A stretch of DNA of 64,000 nucleotides, from contig VZTI01003931.1 in assembly GCA_013397865.1 (NCBI GenBank), forward strand, positions 2,193,810 to 2,257,809, written 5' to 3'. The stretch comes from Struthidea cinerea (taxonomy: Eukaryota > Chordata > Aves > Passeriformes > Corcoracidae). A program made the translations under genes and the position numbers. Shown piece by piece: positions 1-14,099 of this stretch. The stretch's first letter is position 1, and each line of letters starts with the position of its first letter. The notes beneath the pieces are model-generated. The model was not told where the DNA came from and searched no databases. It saw only the letters and a program-made list of their open reading frames with translations.

Positions 1-3000
1 CACAAGAAAAATAATGACCAAGGTAAAATGGAATAAACTGCATTCTGTTCCAGTTGCTGCATTTTTCAGGGATCTGTGCTGGCATAAGCTAACAGGTACT
101 GGTGCCAATTTTCTTTACCTAAATGGAAACCTACAGAGATGTCTATAAAATGTAGCAACCGTTTAATTAAGTGTGCATTTTAAATTACTGCATGTAACTC
201 AGTTCAAACCACTACATTTAAAGCAGGATTATTTTAATTTGCCTTAAACCGATTAGGAATGTGTTTAAATTAAACCAATGTATTCTTAAATCAGAAACCT
301 GGATCAGAATACCCCAAATATGGTATAGACTTTTTCTATTTTAAAATAACCTGTAGGGTTAAACGCTTTCTAACATTCTTATCAGACAGGACAAAATTAA
401 TCGTGGTAAACGTAGTGGAAGGTTCAGTTAAGACTTCCATTTGTAGTCAAGTTTTTAACTCCAATAATCTTTTGCACCTGCAAATAACCCGAAAGTGGAA
501 ATATTTGCATATGCAAGACCATTATAAATATCTGATTTACTCATGGCTGAAATTTAGTCCTACCTGAGGAAGTACTGCCAGGTAACTCAGAAGCAATCAG
601 TTATTATCCTTGGAAGAAAATAAGTATTTCTACAGCTTCAGCAATCCAAATGGAAAATGTAAAACCTTTTGCTCCACAGACTCAAGGACTATAGCTAATT
701 AGACTGAACTATAATGCTTCTTTAAAACCAATAGGCTAGAAAAAGCCCAACTTAAAGTAACAAAACCAGTAAATTGTTCATGATTCTGCAAATCAGTATC
801 AAAGGGTTTGCTGTCATTCTCTTTTAAGATCAAACTGTATAAAAGAGAATTTCTCTACGTGTTTTGACGCAGGAACATCTCAAAAGAGATTTACCAGGTT
901 TATTGCTTTGGTTGGAAATGCCAAAATATACAGAAAAAAAATTACTGTCCAAGATGTCCAATTTTATCTCTAAATAAAACAAGTAATAGCCTGAGTTGCA
1001 TACATTACAGGAATCCCAATTGTTAGGGAATCACTCACACTAAAATGACAGATCAAAACATCTCAGCACACACAGGAATAAACAAGACCTTGATCCAGGA
1101 AACTGCTCCCTGTTGAAACTACTTGAGATTAATCAGACTCAGGATTGACATGGGACATGGCTTATTCGGAACAGTTTGCAAGATTGAGGTAAAAATCTAA
1201 AAGAAAACTAAAAGCAAACAGAAATTACTCTCATTTCGACAAAAAGCCCCTTCTGCATTTTTTTAATTTTCCATTTTTGTTGTTCCTTCTATAACTTATA
1301 GTAAGATATGAGGAAGAAGGTTTATTTTATTCTTAACATTTTTCAATAGTAAAAAGGGGATATTAAAAAATTACAAAAACAATTGAAAAAAATAATTTCA
1401 CATGTATTACTAATATTCAGTAATTACTTCATAGGTGGAAAAAATGTTTTAAAGGGCTAAGAAATTTAATGTAGAGTTATTCCCCCAAAGTCAGCCCATA
1501 AATTCCTCTCCTCTCCTAGTGGCAAACTTCCAAATATCTTTCATTTTCATTATAAAGTTTCTTAGCTCGTCCTTGTGGGTATAGGGGTTGTAAACTGCTG
1601 GTTATGGAGAAAGGTCATTCTGAGATGTTGTGATTCAAGTGCTGGCACAGGTTCTAAAAGAAAGCAACCTTCTCAGTGCTGTGATAAAGGCTGAGCCTTC
1701 AACATCTCTGGTTTATCTGCTATTGAGGCTATTGCTGATGCACAGAGTTAGTTGCTCTCAGCAATTCATACTACCCTTGGAAAATTTGCGCAGAAAATTG
1801 AGAGAAGTCCCATCGTACTTAAAAATTCACAGTATATCTACAGTTTCCATCCATTAGCTTAATAAAATTTAATTTATTCAAAAAAAATCTGCTCTACCAT
1901 AGAGCCTGCATGCTTTTCCTATTTTCACTGCATTAAGTGAAATGCAAAAGGCAGACACTTATCCCAGTAGGGAACAGCACTGAGATATTTCAAGGCTTTG
2001 TAAAGTTCTAAATCAAAGGACACCATGAGATCATCCCATCTGCTTAAGTTTCATCATAATCTATTATTATGTTTCATCTGGTCACCTCTGCACTGAGCCT
2101 CCTCTAACCTCTTTTTGTTGAATGCCTGTCTACCAAAGTAGACACCGGGGGTTTTGCTTCAGTCATTATTAGCCAAACTCAGGCCTCTGTGGCCCCTGCC
2201 GCAGCTGCAAATTAATCCTGTGCAAAACAGCACAGTTCTGTGTGGCACTCTCTGCCAGGGCACTTCACACACATTGCAATTCCTTGTGTTTGTGGGGTGT
2301 GGCAAGGCTGACGTAAGGATGTCCCTCGCAGTTCATGGCACTTGAGGACTCTGACAGCAGGAGTGGCAGGTATGCCACGGTGCAGTGACAAAATCTGAAA
2401 AGACACTTACTCCCCCTCTGCTGGTGCAGACGCCGTTCTGGGTGACTGGCCATCAGACTGTTTCCTGAAAGACAGATGCGAAGAGTTCCAGGACTATCGG
2501 TCCAAAAATGACCAGAGGACTGATACAACCATAGGATCTGATCAGGCAGGAATAGCTACAGAAGAGTTTTTTACACAAGTACCAGAGGGTTCCGTCATGC
2601 CTACGCAGCTGTTTGAAACCAGGACACTTGTGAAAACATTTATCTGTACTATAGCTCCAGCACAACTGAGACTAGCAGTTGGCTTCAGGTAAACGTAGGC
2701 AATACTTCACTGTCTGCTCTTCCTCTGTTATTTGACCCATAACTGATAGTGCCCTTCCTTCCATTTGAACTTTCCTGCCTCACTGACACAACTGGAGTCT
2801 GGATTAGGGAGTATATCAACATACTTGAAGACCTTTGAAAGCAGCCTTTACCCTTTTTCAATCTGGTTTGAGACTGATGTAATCATAACCAGCATGACAA
2901 TGCAGGTACGGCCATGCAGAGGAGTATGTTCACCAACAGTAGGTGAAAATGGATCAATATGATCATGGCTGTCCAAAAAAAAGGTGACTCAAAGGATTTC

Positions 3001-4899
3001 TGAAGAAGTTGGAAGGAATTTAATGAGTTGATGTAGTCATGTCATCTTTTTATTCTTGAAAGAGAGCATGAGGAGACACAGCAGGGGCTTACTTGTCAAG
3101 TGTGAAAGAAGTGAACCTCCCATGGGGCTCAAGAAAAGGAGAAGCCCTGATGCTTAATTAAAAAAGAGGTAAAAGCACAGATGTCCAGAAAAAGAGTCCC
3201 ATGTGATTCCTTCAACTAATTAAGTCTTTCAGTAGTGAGATGGAATATAGCAATGAAGAATAAGCACATTTCCTTACAGTTTCACTTTCTAGTTCTCGTC
3301 TGCAACACGGTGACTGCACTGTCTGCAAACACAGCAAGGGGAACCTCTCTTCCTCTTTACTTTTTCCTGCAGTCAGTCATTTCTGACTTTCCTTGAGGTG
3401 CCATTGAATTCTAATTCAAGGAAGAAATTAAGTCAGCGAGGAGTCGGAGTGTAAAGGAAAGAAGGGGTAAGAGAAGGTAAACTAGTCAAACCAAACAAGC
3501 AAAGGAATCTAGCACCAGTATCAAAGGAGCAAAAGTCACAATGGCTGAGAACCTGAGGCTGATGTGATTTACTTGCATGCCTTAGGACATTCAGTTCCCC
3601 ATAATCCACTGTCAAAGTCAATTATAAGTATTACAGTATCTGCTACTGGAACAGATCCAATTCATTCAGAAGTAAACATCAAATGCTGCCTGTAAGGTAT
3701 ATGAGCACTTAATGACAAGTATTTATACCAAGATACAATCAAAATGAACAAGCTGTACAAAAGAGCAAACCAAAGCTAGGTTGCGTTTCTATTTTCAATA
3801 GCTGCACTTGATTTCTCAAGGGATTATTTTAAACTAACTTTATTCAAACATAACAGCACTAGGAAACAAAGGAATAAATAATCTTTTTTTTGTAACACTG
3901 GCCCATAAAGTTACTTTCCTAAGTCTATATTAATATATCAAACCAGACATAATTATCAGATTTTCAAACACTCAGAGTCTGGCACCTTCTGTTGAAATCA
4001 GTAACACCATCTATCTCTCACCACATGGCTTTACCACTACTGTGAGGATGATCCACTCTTGACTGAGATGAAGTAGTGTTAATTTGAAGGAGGAAACTGT
4101 GCTGGTAGGCATAAAGAAATGCTTTGAAGAGTTTGAAATCAAAGGAGAGTCTCTTTTTGTCAAAGATATACAGGCAGAACTATTTATTTAGGACAGGAAC
4201 TGCTTCATGGATCTTGCCCCATTTTTAGGGCAGACGACTGAATAACAATTTTTACTATATCTGCTTGGGTCAGAAACACCAACCCACTCTGGCAAAAGAG
4301 GACCACATTAATTTCTGTCTTTGACCTTCTTTGACTTGTGTACATTTTCCATGTACTTCAACACAAAGCCTCTAACATTTTGGAAATTCCAGCTGGCACA
4401 GAGCAGAGCAGCATGTGCCATCTAAAACACGTGCTGTGAGTGCATCCAGTCCATTCTCCTCGCCTGAAAGTGGCTTCTCAACAGGCAACAAATGAAGTCC
4501 TAGTTCTGCCAGATGTCAGGGTGTCTCAAAGATCAACAAAATTTCCAAAATTTACATGACGATCAACTCAATCCCGTGGCCCAAGCCTGCATTCTGGGAG
4601 CAGTCCAGACCTCAACACACAAGTGCAGGCTGACTTTCTCTCATCTTTTCCTCTTTCTAGCATAAACACACAGCAGGAACAGTGTGCATATTCTAACCTT
4701 AAATTCCGCCGCACATACTCTTCCTCAAGGAATTATGGAGTGTGCAGCACAGTCAGGCAGCCAGTGCCCTGACATGGGACCAGGAGGTATAAAGGACATA
4801 CCAAGAGGTGACATGGGCGGGAAAGGAGTAGGGGCTTGCTTAGCACACCCTCATCCAGTGTATAAACTCAACAGAGGTAAGCAAGGCAAGCAGAGCTAC
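1..4899. other. Intergenic DNA, no gene recognised
   Basis: AT-rich sequence with frequent stops in all frames. Open frames here are under 120 codons, have no recognisable domain and no convincing splice context. I see no young CR1 tail, LTR or microsatellite of note in this stretch. Any regulatory or conserved noncoding element would need a cross-species alignment to detect. Confidence 0.6.
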
Positions 4900-4960
4900 A
4901 TGGCTGGACTTCACGATCTGAAATGTTCTTTTTCAACCTTAACAATTCCATGATTCTATG
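4900..4960 (+). repeat. CR1 LINE, short 3'-terminal fragment
   Basis: The stretch reads like the last 60 bases of a CR1 element. It has a 'GGCTGGACTTCACGATCT' segment, then a diverged 'TTTTCAACC' block, then the 8-bp CR1 tail repeat as ATTCCATG followed by ATTCTATG. CR1 copies are usually truncated at the 5' end, so a tail-only fragment is normal. The 5' boundary is uncertain and the element may begin further left. CR1 is the dominant retrotransposon family of birds. Confidence 0.7.
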
Positions 4961-6271
4961 GAAATTTCTAGGAGGTGCACAGATATGCATTCATTACAGA
5001 GAAGAACCATGCAATCCTACTGGAAAATCAGAAGGTAAAATAGGAGACTGGATCAGATTTTCATTTCTAACTTCCAACACCTCATGGAACCAGGCCTGGA
5101 CAACGATGGTGCACCGGTGCAAGAGTAGCTCATGGGAAGCAAGCTGGTTTACTAGATACGGTTTGCTAGCAGACAAACTGCTCTGGCACAGGCAGGATCA
5201 GGAAAAACAAAGCCCACAAGAACAGAAGGAATCCTCTAAAGTGATATTCCAAACAGCTGTGAATATCCTTTAAGTAGAAAAATTATGCTTCTACTGTTCC
5301 TCTAGAAAACAGATGCAACACTTGTTTCCAGGCCTTTCATTTTACTTCTCCTGAGTATATCAACAATGTATTCCTATATTTCTTACTTCCCTTTTGCAGA
5401 AGGATTTCACTGAAAATTGTGGATAGCAAAAGAGACTAGTTTCAGACCTTTTTACTACAGTAAAAATATTTCTACACTATGTAATTTCTTTTGCTACAAT
5501 GAATCATTATAAAGTCAGCTGAAGTTCAAGATAACATATCTTAAGAACCTTAACAGGGAAAAAAAATGGTATCTACCTAATTATACATCAAAGAGTACTT
5601 TTGGAATAAATTCTGTTATCTGCAGAGTTAGAATTTTTTAAGTGTTCTACTTTAGTAATAAGAACAGTGCTGCTTGAATTAACTATTCTGCATAACTGTG
5701 CTCAGGTATCAGGGGGTGTCCAAATGTACTGTTACATGTCCACTCTATTATTATCACTAGAGATTCTCAGTCCATATTTCCCACAAGAAATATTCAATTG
5801 CTAATGCAGAAGTACTTCTACTATGGTCCTTTTTAGTAACTTCAGTCTTGCCACAGTTCAGCATAATATTTTATAAAGCTTCTTTTTGAGTTAAAGGGCA
5901 TGAAGTTTTAATAATAGTAATGTATATTGAATTTGTATTTCAGTTTTCAATTATTTTCACACTTTTATTATCATTTTCTTCACAAAAATGTCTACATGGG
6001 GGCAGTCTCATTTTCCACACAAGAATATATCTAATTCTGACATCCATCTGTCTGGAAATCTTTTCTATTATATTTGTCACAGCATATTTAGAGGTAAACT
6101 TACTCTGTGACATTTCAAGATATAACAGCATTTTCTCATGCACACTAATGAAAATCCTAAAAATTTCCTATGCTATGATGAGAATTTGTTCTAAATCATA
6201 GATATCATGTTTTTCAATGTATTATGAATCTCCCTGCTAATTTTCATTTAAAACACTTACTTAAAGATGGT
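4961..6271. other. Intergenic DNA, no gene recognised
   Basis: AT-rich noncoding sequence. A 116-codon plus-strand open frame begins at 4923, inside the CR1 tail, and runs to 5273. It has no recognisable motif and is treated as chance. Confidence 0.55.
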
Positions 6272-7350
6272 CAGAGTTGAGGTTGGAAGGGACATCTGGA
6301 GGTCATCTTGCCCAAGCCCCCAGCACAAGAAGGGACAGAGTTTGTTGCCAAGGACCATGTCCAGACAGCTTTTGAATATCCCCAATGTGTGAGACACCAT
6401 AACATCCCTGGGCAACCTGTGCCGGTCCTCAGTCACCCTCACTGGGAAAAAGTGGTTTCTGATGTTCAGAGGGAAGCTCCTGTATTTCAGTTTGTGCTCT
6501 TCCGCCCTGGACCTGTCACTGTGTACCACTGGAAAGAGCCCCGGTCTATCCTCTTTGCCCCTTCCCTTCAGGTAGTTGTACACATTGGTGAGATCCCCGT
6601 GAGCTTTCAGGATGGCTGAACACTGCCAGCTCTCTCAGTCTTTACTCATAGGAGAGATGCTCCAGTTTCTTAATAGTTTTCATGGCACTGCTTTGGACTC
6701 TCTCCAGTATGTCCATGTCTCTCTTGTAATGGGGAGCCCAGAACTGGACACAGCACTCTCGGGTGTGGCCTCACCAGTGCTGAGTAGAGAGGAAGGATCA
6801 CCTCCCTTGACCTGCCTAATGCATCCCAACAATAAAGTAGCTTTTTTTGCTGCAAGGGCACATAGATGGCTCATGTTCAATTTGGATACCATCAGCACTC
6901 CCAGGCCTTTTTCTTCCAAGCTGCTTTCCAGCTGGGTGGCCCTCAGCATTTATTGGTGCAAGGGGTTGTTTCGTCCCCACGTTCAACATAAGCCAGTAGT
7001 GTGCTCTTGTAGAGAAAAAAAAAAAATAGTAACATTTTCTTGGGCTGAATTAGAGTGTTGCCAGCAGGTCAAGAGAAAAATATAAACACTTCAAGGGAGG
7101 GTATTGGATCCAGTATTAATCAATGGGACACATTTGTTATTACTGGCCCCCAACTAGATTTTGTGCCACAGATCACAACCCTCAGGGCTCAGCTGTTCAC
7201 TCAGTTTTCAATCCCCCTCATTGCCCGCTCATGTAGCCCACACTTCAGCTCCTCTGTGAGCCTCTCTGGGGAGGCCTCACTGAAGTCAAGGTACACAACA
7301 TCCACTGCTCTTAAGTGTTCCAGAATCATGATTTCCTCTCATATTCTTTC
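6272..7350 (-). mobile_element. CR1 LINE fragment, minus orientation, about 1.1 kb
   Basis: The left end begins with 'GAGGTTGGAAGGGACATCTGG' style sequence, which is the reverse complement of the CR1 3' end. The rest follows the familiar antisense CR1 order: blocks on failed-prompt landmarks such as 'CATCCCTGGGCAACCTGTGC', 'TCACTGGGAAAAAGTGG', 'GATCACCTCCCTTGACCTGC', 'CCCAGCTGGGTGGCCC'-like text and, near 7,280, 'TGAAGTCAAGGTACACAACA'. The copy therefore covers the CR1 3' UTR and part of the distal coding region. The reading frames are broken, so it is a dead copy. Open frames at 6308-6619, 6612-7085 and on the opposite strand are shadows of this element. An A-run near 7,015-7,026 may mark a small insertion. 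The right boundary is approximate because the match fades. Confidence 0.88.
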
Positions 7351-8268
7351 ATTGTTTATCTACACATCAATATTCTCATTGTGTTGTGGTTAATATTTGT
7401 AAGAGAGTAGGTTAGACATTTCACATTTATCAGTTAGTTCATTGCCCCTGAAATCAGTGATGCATTACTTCTTACACACTAGACCAGGAATTAGCCTCTA
7501 ATACTGGGAAGAGAGAGCAAGAAAAACACAGGAGCAACCAAGATCATGCTTTCTTTTTTATTTTGTTAACCTTTTTTCTTTAAATTCACTTCTTTGAGGT
7601 ATCCTTGAGGATGTGTCTATGAGATGTCTGAAAGAACAGAGAATTATGGGCTGGTAATTGGAATGTCCTGTACCCCACGGTCCTTGAAAAAAAGAAACAA
7701 AAGAGCAGGACATGAAAGCTAAAATCACTAATAGAACAAAAGAAGGAGGGTTGACACAATAAAAGACTATTCAGAGACAACAGCCTTCATTGCTACTCAG
7801 CTTTGATTAAACCCCAGGGCAGGACCATCTTGTTTACTGAATGAACCAGGGGGTCCTTTAGAAAAAAAAATGGGAAAGTTTGGATGACACAGAACTAATT
7901 AAAAACTAATGGAAATCATGTACCAAATGAGAAGTCATTAAGAGCAACTTAAAACTGTAGATTCACTACATATTTTATCCCAGTGCAGTTCCTTTCTTTC
8001 AGACAAACTTCATATTCAAATTTAGGTATGTTTACAAATGATTCACCTCTTTACGTGAACATCCAAAATCTTCTAAATAATCTTCCTCTAAAATAAGAGT
8101 TAAATTTCTTCTTTTTTAAGATGGCAATTCTCAAAGCAAGAGTGTCATAGGAGACAATTATGAAATCTCAAAGTAAAATCCATCTTTCAAAGGGTAAAAA
8201 GTAGTACAGTTACATAATTCAAAAGGTAGAGTAATAAAATAATAATAACAGTGGCAACTTCTTTCTAA
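7351..8268. other. Intergenic DNA, nothing recognised
   Basis: AT-rich sequence without a recognisable gene, repeat family or notable motif. Confidence 0.5.
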
Positions 8269-8404
8269 AGATCTCAGAAAGCTGTACAAATATTGATGTA
8301 GATGTAAGCATTATAATTTATCTAGAAATTAGGAAACAGTTTCATCTTCATTTCAGAGATAAAAAAAGGCACATAAAGGTTAACTATTTAGCTCAGGGCC
8401 ACTG
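8269..8404 (-). repeat. Ancient MIR/L2-type repeat remnant
   Basis: The order of motifs resembles the 3' half of MIR/L2-type elements in reverse orientation: an 'AGCTGTACAAATATT' block (compare 'CGCTTTACAAA'), then 'TCTTCATTTCAGAGATAAAAAAAGGCACATAAAGGTTAACTATTTAGCTCAGGGCCAC' spread over 8343-8402, which parallels the well-known 'CCATTTTACAGATGAGGAAACTGAGGCACAGAGAGGTTAAGT...' order. It is heavily diverged, as expected for a repeat that predates birds. The family assignment comes from memory of the consensus and is not certain. Confidence 0.45.
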
Positions 8405-11400
8405 TGTTTGGCCACTGTTTTAAAAAGATAGCTGAAAATTGCTCCAAAGTCAGATGCCTGCTTGCTGGATTGCATTCCATTCAGGAGTACTGTCTATCCA
8501 GAAAGTAGATCATTTGTGCCTTACATTGACAAACAAAAGAAGTTACAAACCTCTCAATACAGTATCTCGGTAATAGAACACATACCATAAACAATATGGA
8601 ACAAATGAAAAGGTAAAGTTCTGAAAATGGGGTTTTTTTTCATTTTCTTACCTGCTTTTGTTACTGTAGACAAGTGTGAACAGGGTTATGTAGAAAGACT
8701 TAATGATTTGAAGAAATGCAGAACAGAATCACCTGGATAAAATTAAGTTCTAGTTTAAAAATGTGGTTGATAATGAAGTGAGAGGAAGAACATGAATGCT
8801 TACATGCACTCATTTTTTATCAGTGCAGGACTGGGTCCATTCTACAGCATTTCTTCCCAAGGTGAGAAGTAATCAGATTCTATCCCACATCTCTAATAAT
8901 GGGATAATGTACACACAGGACAGTACTGAAACACAATCAGCAACATCCTAGACTAGCTTCTCTACAGAGGAACCATAAAGAGAGTAATCCACTGGCGTTA
9001 TGCTGAGATATTTCAATAGAAAAAAGGAGAAATCAAATAAAAAATGAGAGATGAAACTCTTGCTTGATATGGTATTAGTCACTATTTTTATCTTTAAACT
9101 AGGATAAGGGGTGAGGCACACCTAATGTTGGTTATTAACCTGTTTGTTACCATTACACTGAATTTAGCTGTTTATTTAACAATCAAAGAATTTTGATCTC
9201 ATTTGAATGTGACTGTGACTCCTAAACCTAACATGGCATTTGTATGAATCCAATCTGTTGCTGAAGAAGCACTGCTCATTCAGGTGACATTTGTGTGGAA
9301 GTAGCTTTAAATTCACAATTCTGTTATTTCCAAAATGTCATGTATTTCTAAGCAACAAGAAGAAAACCAGATCCACGTGATTGTGCAATTTTTTCCAATT
9401 ACCAGTCCAAAACACAGTGAGAAGATAAGAGATGCTTGACACAGCCTGAGCACTGAATATCCCAGGAGGACTGGGATGCTATTGCTTGAATGGTTTTACC
9501 CAACATCAGTGATGAACACACAGTTCTTTCTAGCCTTACAGACCATGCATCCTGGTAGCTACTTTGTATTGCAGAAGAGCTAAGTAATATTAGAATGATT
9601 CAGTGGAAAATGTTTTGATTTGTTTTAAAGATAATGTAAAGTTTTGACAGATCTCATAAACCAAAGCCGAAGGGGTCTACATTTTAAAAAGCTATACCAA
9701 ATTTTCATTTGCAATAACGTTAGTCTGTTAATCTTTATATCAATTCTTCATTTCAGTAACACATGTAGAAGATTAACACACCCACATACGTCCCTTTCCT
9801 ATAATTTTTAGCTATTCACCTAACCAAAAAGACAGATCCTGAAGTGCACTGTAGTTGGAATTACACAGATCTTAACACATATTTTGATGGCCAGATAATA
9901 AGGAATTAGGAAATAGAGCTATAAAGGCTGTCAGTGTAGAAATTTGCAAACGGAGAGGCTTGGTTAAGGCTGTATCAAGAACTGTGGTAAGGGAGGTTAA
10001 TTTTTTTTATTTTTAATTTGCCCCAAATTAGAAGAGGTGAATTTGTATCTTAAAAAATAAACACCAATTCGAAGTGCATTTTTAGAAGTTCAATACACTA
10101 GATGTTTTCCCTTCTGTGCTCTAAATGCTGTACAGATTCTCCATCATCCTGTGTTCTCTCAGTTCTCTTATTTATTCCTCAGCAGAACAGTGTCAAGTCA
10201 AATCATACCAAGACACCTCCACAGAAAAAATGACCCTGTATATTCAGAAGATATTAATAAGTGTTACAACCTTGATTTATACAAGGTGGTGGAAGGGATT
10301 TTTTACATTTTGCACACAAAATTGCAGTTTATTATAAAATTTCCAACTGCTTTCCATCCTTCTTATCCTTTGAGAAAAATCTTAAAAGGATATCTCAATG
10401 CATTCCTTTTTACGAGTTTTTTTCATAATGCCAAGGCAAGAATATTCTCATTTAATTACAAATGAAAAATAATTTGGATCATCTGAGACTCCAAGCCCAC
10501 ACAATCTACTACAGAGAAATCATATGAGAAAATGGAAAACAGGAAACAACTTCTGTATCAGAGCTAAAATAGACGGTATTTAGAAACAAGAAAAAAATCA
10601 GGTGTTTTACCTCAGATTTCATGGAAGTGGGTATATTTTCTGCACAACATCATTAATTTACACAAGATTCAGAAGCCAGAATTCTGAAAGAGAAGCATGC
10701 AAGAAAAAGCACCTCCCAATCAACATCCTGCCAATTAAGGTAATAGAGCTTTTACTATAGCTTACAGCTCTATAGAGCTGATAATTAAACCAACTTATGC
10801 CCCTGAACTGTTAGTCTTTCATATCTCAGATAAGTGCCATCAACTGATGATGGGAGAGCTGAGTCTTTGTCTCTGCACCTGGAAAGCTTTCACCCAGCAG
10901 ACACTTCATGAAAATGAGTGTATTTCTGCAGAAAGTTCTAGTTTTACTAAGTGACCACATTTTTGCAAAAGAATGCTTCAACAGAAAATGCATTACCCAA
11001 GTGCTTGAGCATCCTCACAGAGATGAATATGTTTTTCTGATACCATTGTTCGTAAGTGTCCTTCCCCAGAATGATTGTAATATATTCCTAATCAAACAGT
11101 CACCTGAGACAGACAGAAAGACAGACACTTTAGGGAATATGGTAACAGTGCACAAAGAGGACTTAGGAGTTTGCCTAGGAATCTATATTGAGCAGCAATC
11201 AATTATCCACAGTATGTGTTACACTCAGTTTGTAGATGAAGAGGTAGGAGCAGTACTTAATTTGGTCATCTATAGTCCCAAACCAGATCTCTCCATTTTT
11301 TAAGTAGGCTGCATGGACAAACAAGTCTCCCAGTCCTGAACAGTATATACTGAATCTGTCATAACTTCTTCATTGTTTAAGATCCAACATAGGCCTCCAA

Positions 11401-14099
11401 ATCCCTTTTTGCCACCTAATTGGAATGGTTAAGACTATAATGTCATTTAACGAGTCCAGAGACTGTTCTCTGGCGGCACATCACACAGCATTTGACCCTG
11501 AGTCCCCCTGGGTCCCATAAACTGCCCCTCTGACCACAAGACTTAATTATTTTTTACTGTGTTTTCTTTTTAGCTCAAACCACCTCAAATAACATGTGAG
11601 CTGTTAATAAAGCACCTCCAGTTTTGGTTGTTCTCTGTCTGCATAATTCTAAATCTAAAAATAGGATTTAAATAATCCTTCCATAATGATATGTCACAGT
11701 GAAAGAGCAGGAAAAGGAATGAGTAGGTATTACCATATACTACTGCTGTGGCTGGTAGCTGTACTGTAATTAAAAATTGTTAATGGTTCTATTATAAGTG
11801 TCTAATTCATAGATTTTATCATTTAACCTTAAAAGATAATGCCTTCATTTTAGTTCATTTACTTGAGTGAGTAATCCCAACTTGTGAAAGGAGTCCTCTT
11901 AATGAGTCACATCAATAAAGAATTGGTCCCAAAATGAGAATAACTTTTACAGTGTAAACTTTAGCAGAAAGCTACATTTCTTTCTTTTCCCCCTCTACCT
12001 CTAAACAAAAAAGAACAGCATCATCTGAACCAATATGAAAACATGTAGATGCTCTCAGTTAACCCTGTTTTCAGAATGAAATAGGAAATTTATCAAGTGA
12101 GCAGTCATAGAGTTATGATTTCTTTTGAGCAACCCTTTGAAATGTAGTTGAGGCATTCATCTGTGCTCACGATCAGTGGTCCTTGCTCTTCTAAAGCAAA
12201 ATCCAAAAGAACTGATTGCTAATCTTGCATGAGATGCTGAGTTTATACTCACGCATAATACAACCCCACAATCACTTCAAATCCTGTAGTAATTAGGATT
12301 CCAAAAGAAATGCTTGTCCCTAATAATGCCTGCATATCATGACCTCTTGCTGGCAAACATGAGGCTTTTACACATGCTATGAATGTCTATTTGATCATCT
12401 AAGATCTAATCTTTTCACAACTGTCAGTCCCTCTGAGTACAAAAGAAATTCAGTCACTTCGGTGGAGATCTTATCTGTATTTTTTACATCCCAATCTGTG
12501 GGATTTCCCAGAACCTTGAGGTACCCCTTGCACTTAACACTTCACGTTCTGTAACATTGCATTTTTTCCCACAACATTATTATTTTAGTCACCGTGTCAC
12601 TATGCATGCCAGTGCACCAACAGAGGTCTTGTGTCAGCATAGCACCACATGGAAGTGATAAATCACAGCGAAGAATGATGTTTCTTTGAAGGACATGATC
12701 TCCAGGCCACCAAGGCAAATAAAACAATTCAGTTTCTTCTGCTAAGGTGAGCAACAGATGTGAATGTATATTGCAGATGGTAGGAAATAATTTATGCATC
12801 CATTCTGGTGACAGACGGGTGCAACATTCAAGGTACTGCCAGTGCTACAGGGCTAGTGCAAAGGCAGCCAAGTCAGTAAGGATTCTGATGGTTTACCTTG
12901 CTTTCAGCTGCTTATTTTAATGGGAATATTGAACCCATAAAACTAGAACAGGGCTTGTAAAGGCAAAGTTTGAGCCTGATGAGCGAAAATCCTGCTAGGA
13001 CAAGCCAGTCCCCCAGCTCAGTCCTTTTAGCAATGCAGGAAGCGCCTCTTATCCACACATCAATTTCAGATCACAAAGAACTTACAGGACAGAAGTTAAA
13101 CATTTAAAAAGCACAAGAAACCACAGATAACACTTCAGCAGTAGAATACAACAGAAAACAACATAAAGGAAAGTTTGACTCAGAGCTCAGTGGAAGAGGC
13201 CAAGACAAGAATGAGCAAAAGCACTTAGGCGTGCTAGCAGCTAAAACCTTGCTCAAGACAGCAGACATGGATACATGGATTTTTAAAAAAGTAGGTTAGG
13301 CATGTCTTTGAAAAAAACTTAACCACCATTTAAATTCCAACACATGATTAAAAAAAAAATTTAAAAAACAGGAGACCTCTGGCTGAGACTCACAGGAAAT
13401 GAGGAATTAATTTCATTTATATATGTATATATGTATATTCACTGAGCACCACCGAAGCTTTGACAAAAAGCTGAAGTGTGTTGGTTTGAATTATTGGAAG
13501 TTATTCCTGGTGCAAAGATTTTCTTCCAAATCTTCGATTACAAAGGAACTGGCTGAAATGCTCTCAGAACTACCATATGATGAGAAAATACACCAGTGGG
13601 ATGGATCCTTTGGAACAGCCTTGAAAGTCCCCAAGATTAGCAGCTTTCCTGATTTGTGACATAGGGTGAAAAACAAGATGTATAGATCCAAAACTAAATT
13701 AGTGCTTCCTCATGCTACAGAAAGGGCACTGATTTTGACCTGGAAGCAAAGCTGGATATTGGGAATGCAAGTGTGGGATAGTACTGGCCACAGAGGAGGT
13801 AGAAATAAAACTCAGGGGGCTTTCTACAGAATCTACCAATTTCCAAGCTGGTATCCTGAAAGATTTAGCACATGAATTCACATGAAAATACGCTTAATAA
13901 ATGTCTCAAATTGTCATATGAGCAGGTAGCAGCAATTATTGAGCTTGTGTTTATAAAGCAGTGAGACAGAAAAAGTGATCCAGTTACTGCACTATTTGGA
14001 CCTCAGTGGAACCCAGCGCTTTCAAACAGACGATGCTGATAGACAGAAATAAATACAAAATGAATTCAAGGGTGGATAAGTCCAGACTAAACTTGACAG
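8405..14099. other. Intergenic DNA, no gene recognised
   Basis: A long AT-rich stretch. The most open interval is a 131-codon plus-strand frame at 10,908-11,303, whose product I do not recognise. It has no signal peptide, no repeat and no flanking splice pattern that I can defend. A short TATATGTATA-rich tract lies near 13,418-13,437. Sequence between about 13,660 and 14,100 may belong to the old CR1 copy annotated next, but the match is too weak for me to include it. Confidence 0.5.

Noticed and set aside
6308..7085. Open frames of 103 and 157 codons
   Set aside because: They lie inside an antisense CR1 fragment and read the wrong strand of the element.
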